Source of the DNA: Nostoc sp. LEGE 12450
Lineage (GTDB): Bacteria; Cyanobacteriota; Cyanobacteriia; Cyanobacteriales; Nostocaceae
Assembly: GCF_015206895.1 (NCBI RefSeq)
Contig: NZ_JADEXU010000036.1
Span: 1 to 57,853, forward strand
Length of the DNA: 57,853 nucleotides
Reading direction: 5' to 3'
The notes beneath the pieces are model-generated. The model did no database searches, was not told where the DNA came from, and saw nothing but the letters and a program-made list of their open reading frames with translations. The translations under genes were made by a program, and so were the position numbers. Numbering within the stretch: position 1 is the first letter of the stretch; the number at the start of each line of letters is the position of its first letter. Of the stretch, positions 53,901-57,853 are shown piece after piece.

Positions 53901-56900
53901 TCTAGCTCTGAGAGAATGGGGCTTAGGTTGTGACAACTGCCTTAAAGCTAACTGTCCAAACTTGTAGCCAGTCTCGATGTCTCCAACCTGCCTACACAGA
54001 ATTAATCCAAAGTTGGCATAAACAAAAGGAGACGCAAACGCATTGCCATATTCGATTGACAAGCTGACTTGTTTAGATATCAGTAGCGGCATCAAAATAG
54101 GAGCAGCACTATAAGCAGCAGTCGTGATGCTAGATAGGATTCGCATTGCTGCTAACTTATCCGGCTCGTGCATTTGGGGCAAAAGAATCAAGTCCTCGTA
54201 GACGCGCAGAGGTGAGTCAGCGCTGCCGGAGGGTTTCCCTCCGCAGGCGACTGCAAACCCGTTCCCCGAAGAGGTTGCCGCAGGGTAGGGCTTATCGTTA
54301 GACATCGATTTCTCACTAAGAAGGCATAAGATTGCGTCTAGTTCAAACTGAATATCTGACTGGCTTGGCTGTTCGGGAAAACTAATTTCGATCTGTTGCA
54401 ACACTTGCAATCCAATATTGATTGCTTCTAATAGCTGATTTTGTGCGATGTAACTTTGAATTTTGACTTCGCACGCTTTCACGCTATCAAGGATCGTTTT
54501 AGCCTGTTGCAGAACGATCGCTGCCCAGTACTCCACCTGCTCAAAATTGCCACACAAGTACGCTATTTCTGTTGTTTCTGCGTATAACTCTAAGGTAAGC
54601 TCATAATCTGTTTGCCAGCTAGATGCTGCCAGCCATTCTCTTGCTGTAGTTAAATATTTTTTTGACACGCCATAAGCGATCGCCCCTTTTGCTTTCTGAC
54701 CTGCGATTAAATTTAATCTGGCAATTTTGTTTCGTTCTTGTTGATCTGTGACCAGTTCAATTCCATGATTGAGATGATCCACAATTTCAAACAGCCGCTC
54801 TGAGAGTTGCTCTGGTAAGCTTTTTTCAAGTAAATTGTGACCAATTTCGAGATGAACCACCTGTTTGTGCGACTCATCGATTAAGGCATAAGCTGCTTGC
54901 TGTACGCGATCGTGCAAAAACTTATATTCTTGAACTAACAAGTTTTCATCTAATTCAGACAGGGGTTGAATTAATCCAGCTTGGATAGCTGCCAACAAAT
55001 CTAGAGAAACTGCTTTAGAGGATTCCTTACAAACGATTCCTAACGTATCTAAATTAAATTCAGCACCAATACAAGCCGCTAACCGGAGAATTTGCTGTGT
55101 GTTCTCTGGCAGTTTCTTTAACTTGTGAAGCATCAACTCCACAACATTATCAGTGATATTTTGAGCTTGAATCTGAGCAATGTTCCACTGCCACCCCCCT
55201 TTTCTTCCCCCCTTAGTAAGGGGAGCCAGTGCGTTGGGGAGGCAGTGCGGTCTTGGGGTCTCCCCCGCAGTCGCCACAACGGGGGGAACCCCCGCAAGGC
55301 GCTGCTCTCCAAGTGGAGCAACTGCCGTCGGCTCTGCCGACTTGTTCGCTCTTAGCATTCCCGTAGGGTAGCATCTGGCGTGGGATTGAGGGGGGTCAAA
55401 GGTCAACAGATTTTCGCTATACAGCGTCCTCAAAAATTCGTTGACAAAGAAAGGATTGCCCTCGGTTTTACACAACACTAACTCTGCTAAGGAACGAACG
55501 CTGTCTACATTCCGATGCAGCGTCTGGGCAATCAACTGACTCAACGGCTCCAGCGTTAATGGTGCTAAGATAATCTCCTGAAGGACTGCTCCTTGTTTTC
55601 GTAGCCTCTCCAAGGTTAATACCAGTGGATGCGTTAGATTTACCTCATTATCTCGATAAGCTCCAATCAAAAATAAGGATTGGGTTTGCTCATCAAGCAG
55701 CATCACCTCAATTAACTTCAGCGTTGCTGAATCTATCCACTGCAAATCATCTAAAAAAATCACAAGTGGATGTGATTTTGAACAAAACACCCGCACAAAC
55801 TTCTGAAAAATTAGATTAAAGCGATTTTGAGCTTCTGTTGCTCCAACTTCCGGTACGGATGGCTGTTTACCAATAATTAACTCAACTTCTGGGATCACAT
55901 CAATGATGATTTGTCCGTTGCTTCCCAAAGCCTTTAGAAGGTGCGATCGCCACTGTTGCACTTGGTCGTCTGGTTCACCGAGCAATTGCTGCACCAATTT
56001 TTGCAGGGCATTTGCGATCGCGCTGTAGGGAATATTGCGCTGAAATTGATCGAATTTACCAGAGATAAAATAGCCATGCTTTTGGGTAATTGGTTTATAA
56101 ATTTCCTGCACTAACGCAGATTTGCCAATGCCAGCAAAGCCAGATACCAACATCATTTCAACTTGGAATTTTGGTTTGCCCGTTTGTTGGGTTTGTGAAG
56201 TCGTTTCTGAATTGTTTGGTAAAGCAGCAACGGGATTTGACTCTGAACACGCTACACGAGCAAACGCCGCCAGTAACATTGCAACTTCCTTATCCCGTCC
56301 ATACAATTTTTGGGGAATTTGAAACTGATCCGAAACGTCTTGAAGCGCCAGTTGAATGCTATTAATTTGACCGATTTCTTCTAATTGTTCAGCACAGATT
56401 TCTAAATCCGCTTTAATTCCCCAGGCACTCTGATAGCGTTCTTCTGCATTTTTCGCCATCAGTTTGATAATGATATCTGAAACTGGCTTAGGAATTGTTG
56501 TATTTATTTCATGAGGCGGAACAGTCTGTTTGGCAATATGACAATGGACTAGTTCCAACATATCCGTTGTGGGAAACGGCAGATGTCCGGTTAGCAGTTC
56601 GTAGAACGTTACACCGAGCGAGTAAAAATCGGTGCGGTAATCGAGTAAACGGTTCATGCGTCCTGTTTGCTCTGGAGATAAGTAGGCAAGTGTCCCTTCT
56701 AACACATGAGGACTTTTGAAAGTTGGATTCGTGCGATTAAATTCAGTAGCAATTCCAAAGTCAATAATTTTGACAACGCCAGTATCCAGATTTAGGACTA
56801 TGTTTCCAGGGTTGATATCTTTATGAATGACATTGGCTGCATGGATTCTGCCTAAAATGTCGCAAATAGCGATCGCAAGACTTAAAAATTGCGATAAAGG

Positions 56901-57212
56901 CATCGGGCAGAATATATCTGGGCGCTTGTGCATCCATTGCTCTAGGGACTCTCCCCCAAAATCTTCTAAGAGAATGACGACAGTGCGTTGATAGTCCTGC
57001 TGGCTGTATGCTTTGATAACTCCTTCTAATTTTAGGGAGCGGGTAATTTTATATTCCTGTCTGTAGCGAGTCAGTTCTTGGGGAGAAGGATAATCAAACT
57101 TTAGCATTTTTACGACGATCGCGACTCCATCGTCTCTGATGCCCCGATAAACCAGAGAATTAGAACTTTCGTATATCTTGCTTTGGATAGCAATACTAGG
57201 TAGAGCAATCAT
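50931..57212 (-). CDS. Giant Ser/Thr kinase-AAA ATPase-GAF-PAS-histidine kinase
   Basis: 2093 aa. An N-terminal Ser/Thr kinase domain (~1-270: VIHKDINPGNIVLN, IDFGIATEF, GTLAYLSPEQ; HKD replaces HRD). A MalT-like AAA ATPase (~310-600: SGFAGIGKSALVQEI, VIFLDDLQWID). A long helical TPR-like region (~680-1380). GAF (~1430-1600), two PAS (~1600-1870), then HisKA_3 (NRMAREIHDTLAQSF) and HATPase (GQEALTNALKYA, DDGQGF, GFGLLGMAER). This architecture is typical of filamentous cyanobacteria. Two insertions encoded by repeat DNA interrupt it, at residues ~612-673 and ~974-998. Signals to the coupled NarL regulator. Confidence 0.92.
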   Translation of the reverse strand: MIALPSIAIQSKIYESSNSLVYRGIRDDGVAIVVKMLKFDYPSPQELTRYRQEYKITRSLKLEGVIKAYSQQDYQRTVVILLEDFGGESLEQWMHKRPDIFCPMPLSQFLSLAIAICDILGRIHAANVIHKDINPGNIVLNLDTGVVKIIDFGIATEFNRTNPTFKSPHVLEGTLAYLSPEQTGRMNRLLDYRTDFYSLGVTFYELLTGHLPFPTTDMLELVHCHIAKQTVPPHEINTTIPKPVSDIIIKLMAKNAEERYQSAWGIKADLEICAEQLEEIGQINSIQLALQDVSDQFQIPQKLYGRDKEVAMLLAAFARVACSESNPVAALPNNSETTSQTQQTGKPKFQVEMMLVSGFAGIGKSALVQEIYKPITQKHGYFISGKFDQFQRNIPYSAIANALQKLVQQLLGEPDDQVQQWRSHLLKALGSNGQIIIDVIPEVELIIGKQPSVPEVGATEAQNRFNLIFQKFVRVFCSKSHPLVIFLDDLQWIDSATLKLIEVMLLDEQTQSLFLIGAYRDNEVNLTHPLVLTLERLRKQGAVLQEIILAPLTLEPLSQLIAQTLHRNVDSVRSLAELVLCKTEGNPFFVNEFLRTLYSENLLTFDPPQSHARCYPTGMLRANKSAEPTAVAPLGEQRLAGVPPVVATAGETPRPHCLPNALAPLTKGGRKGGWQWNIAQIQAQNITDNVVELMLHKLKKLPENTQQILRLAACIGAEFNLDTLGIVCKESSKAVSLDLLAAIQAGLIQPLSELDENLLVQEYKFLHDRVQQAAYALIDESHKQVVHLEIGHNLLEKSLPEQLSERLFEIVDHLNHGIELVTDQQERNKIARLNLIAGQKAKGAIAYGVSKKYLTTAREWLAASSWQTDYELTLELYAETTEIAYLCGNFEQVEYWAAIVLQQAKTILDSVKACEVKIQSYIAQNQLLEAINIGLQVLQQIEISFPEQPSQSDIQFELDAILCLLSEKSMSNDKPYPAATSSGNGFAVACGGKPSGSADSPLRVYEDLILLPQMHEPDKLAAMRILSSITTAAYSAAPILMPLLISKQVSLSIEYGNAFASPFVYANFGLILCRQVGDIETGYKFGQLALRQLSQPKPHSLRARTLIVVNTFIIHWKDHVRDTSQPLLEAYQSGLETGDLEFAAYGAHSYCFNSYAVGSELVVVEREMTKYNEAIRQIKQETALIWNQIFQQAIANLMGCSTNPTRLVGKFYNEENGLPQHKIANDGTAIFNVYFNKLFLCYLFSKCVQAVENSTIAELYLIRVTGSPLGPFYYLYDALARLAIYPESSAQTQSEIIKKVAVNQEKMKQWAYYAPMNYLHKYHLVEAEKARVLGQWFEAEEFYEQAILGARDNEYLQEEALAYELAAKFYLFRGREKFAKTYMKEAHYCYERWGATAKVRDLETRYPQLFPQSSDAASPTPKTSVTISNNSPISFDLAAVMKASLAISSEIELDKLLSSLMKILIENAGAQTGFLILENSGKWVIEASGELMEGENIYATQVLQSIPTVNHLPESIINYVIRTHECVILNDATREGNFINESYIQYNQIPSILCLPLLNQGKLVGVLYLENKLAAGAFTPERSQVLNLLSTQAAIAIENARLYSKLREGESRMKQFLEAVPVGIGVLDAAGRVYYVNQRGIQLMGKGIDPSVAPEQIPEIYQFYLAGTDQNYPTEKLPIIRALSGECTTVDDLEIHQNSAIVPVEVWGTPIFDEQGNVAFAIAAFQDITERKQAEHLLANYNRTLEQQVAQRTAALQKSEAELRHREQELRLITDALPALVSYVDANRRYQFINRTYEVWFSCNRNEILGKSVCELLGEAVYQRVEPYVNQVFEGQTVTLEAEIPFPLGKKSISATLIPDFDYNAQVRGFYSLITDISDRKRAEEASILEERNRMAREIHDTLAQSFTGVIIHARTAANKITVDPQKAQAHLAQVQNLAQTGLSEARRSVEALRRPYLLENSDLLSAFKHLTSQLESSTGIKIMCEAIGIPYPLPSEVENNLLRIGQEALTNALKYAQATEIRVELIYQSTQCILRIKDDGQGFAIDRSSSHNGFGLLGMAERAELIGAQIQIHSAPGQGTEIAVSVNQEKPS
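54219..54290. repeat. Dispersed repeat inside the giant kinase gene (TPR-like region)
   Basis: GCGCTGCCGGAGGGTTTCCC followed by TCCGCAGGCGACTGC and CCCCGAAGAGGTTGCCGCAG. Translated as a Pro/Gly/Ser-rich stretch (PAATSSGNGFAVACGGKPSG) unlike the surrounding helical repeats. Confidence 0.6.
55196..55375. repeat. ~180-bp repeat cluster inside the giant kinase gene (after the AAA domain)
   Basis: Contains several short palindromes (for example CCGTCGGCTCTGCCGAC) and G/C runs typical of Nostoc intergenic repeats. Translated in frame as about 60 residues (from MLRANKSAEPTAV to LTKGGRKGG) between NLLTFDPPQ and WQWNIAQIQAQ. Confidence 0.65.
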
Positions 57213-57326
57213 AGAGCAACTCTTGAGAGTTTGATCTGGAATACCTCAAACTATACAGTAATTCTCATTCCAAAAATAATTACTTACTGTTTGGTAATGG
57301 AGAATAAATTTGATGAAATAAAAGAT

Positions 57327-57681
57327 TTAAACTCTGATTTCAGCCTCCAAAACACTCAACAATTTTTCTTCCAGAGCAGTCAAATAAGCGCGATTCAGCT
57401 TCCCCAGCATCTCCAAAAACCTCTGCACCGACTCCTCCAACGCACTCGAATACGCCTGACTAATGCATAGGCTAGCAAGAACCGCAGGCATCGTTAATCT
57501 CCCGAACCTGCTCACACTCCTGGGGTAGGTAGTTGAAGGACTTCAGATGCAGCAACCCAATCGTGTGTTCGCCATGCCAAAGTCTCACAGTGAAACTGAA
57601 ATCATTCACTGCGCTGAGTATTTCAAACCTGGATGACATCATAATGACGCACCAGAGAATCAAATTAATTGCATCTATCAA
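57327..57681 (-). pseudogene. Frameshifted small gene
   Basis: Two overlapping frames join into one protein-like sequence. The upstream frame (57472-57681) reads MSSRFEILSAVNDFSFTVRLWHGEHTIGLLHL...CEQVREINDAC and stops; the downstream frame (57327-57515) reads SSALEESVQRFLEMLGKLNRAYLTALEEKLL. The junction (57475-57500) contains a short GC-rich piece like the dispersed repeats, which may have caused the shift. Family unknown. Confidence 0.35.
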
Positions 57682-57853
57682 AAATTCTTTTCAATAGGAT
57701 CTGAACCAATCAGAAAATCAAAATTACCTTCACCCCTGCTTCTCTTCAATGTTTCCATGATTTTTTTAGGGTTATCATGGGGGCCATTGACATAAAATGG
57801 TTTCCCATCACGACCACATTCAATACGTATTGTCCCATCCCATTCTCCGATGT
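57678..57853 (-). CDS. 3' end of an unidentified gene
   Basis: The minus-strand frame is open from the right edge for 57 codons: IGEWDGTIRIECGRDGKPFYVNG near the start, then HDNPKKIMETLKRSRGEGNFDFLIG, then a stop. Composition is protein-like; family not recognised. The rest lies outside the window. Confidence 0.5.
   Translation of the reverse strand, partial: IGEWDGTIRIECGRDGKPFYVNGPHDNPKKIMETLKRSRGEGNFDFLIGSDPIEKNF

Noticed and set aside
1..57853. tRNA, rRNA or CRISPR array
   Set aside because: Looked for T-loop-like and direct-repeat/spacer patterns by eye and found none convincing; a covariance-model search was not possible.

Overview
The window looks like chromosomal DNA from a filamentous, heterocyst-type cyanobacterium (Nostoc/Anabaena group). 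The reasons are the frequent HIP1 octamer GCGATCGC, many short GC-rich dispersed palindromes in moderately AT-rich DNA, families largely confined to cyanobacteria (DUF3611, DUF1392-like, SLH-domain envelope protein, very large Ser/Thr kinase-AAA-GAF-PAS-histidine kinase) and abundant two-component hybrids. I see no rRNA, tRNA or CRISPR array. All family names come from reading translated sequence; no database search was run.

Layout. 0-7.9 kb is accessory: the 3' part of a Calx-beta/DUF4114 surface protein, an HNH nuclease with an overlapping partner, a truncated DnaB, an Rpn/DUF4351 protein, a SLOG (DUF1273-like) protein, a cytosine-methyltransferase fragment, and a DUF1392-like/DUF488-like pair. 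8.3-22.2 kb looks like one coherent envelope or osmotic module: an SLH protein; an operon of a voltage-sensor ion channel, MscS, DUF2254, YjdF-like and HtrA protease; a 612-aa OmpR-type hybrid regulator; a hybrid histidine kinase; a CheY-like regulator; DUF3611; and a secreted protein. Six transcription units here carry the same upstream box, TTCTCCAC-N3-TTTTCCAC (half-sites 11 bp apart), always oriented toward the gene. This is the strongest candidate for an undescribed regulon, probably controlled by the hybrid regulator inside the locus.

22.3-26.3 kb is a lipoprotein gene followed by wreckage: an IS1-type remnant, a truncated second lipoprotein copy, an IS630-type transposase fragment, a GNAT gene with integron-cassette-like ends, and a 1.3-kb-spaced direct duplication in which one copy of a 78-aa gene has a nonsense codon. 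27-28.8 kb holds an orphan DUF4157 (eCIS-associated) protein. 29.3-35.3 kb is a minus-strand run of GMC oxidoreductase, aquaporin, GH63-like hydrolase and SDR dehydrogenase, probably sugar or compatible-solute metabolism. 35.5-50.1 kb is a long minus-strand series of small redox, hydrolase and cupin genes (SDR, disulfide-type flavoenzyme, WrbA, dienelactone hydrolase, several alpha/beta hydrolases, RidA, DM13, a second GMC enzyme, DsbA-like), probably electrophile or oxidant detoxification. At its 5' side lie a NarL-type regulator and a 2093-aa kinase, translationally coupled by a 4-bp overlap. The right edge has a broken small gene and the 3' end of an unidentified gene.

A second theme is short palindromic repeats inside reading frames. 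A 24-nt element splits a HIP1 site in the DUF1392-like gene without breaking the frame. Related or analogous repeats sit in-frame in the hybrid regulator, the hybrid kinase, the IS1 transposase remnant, the C-terminus of a GMC oxidoreductase and twice in the 2093-aa kinase.
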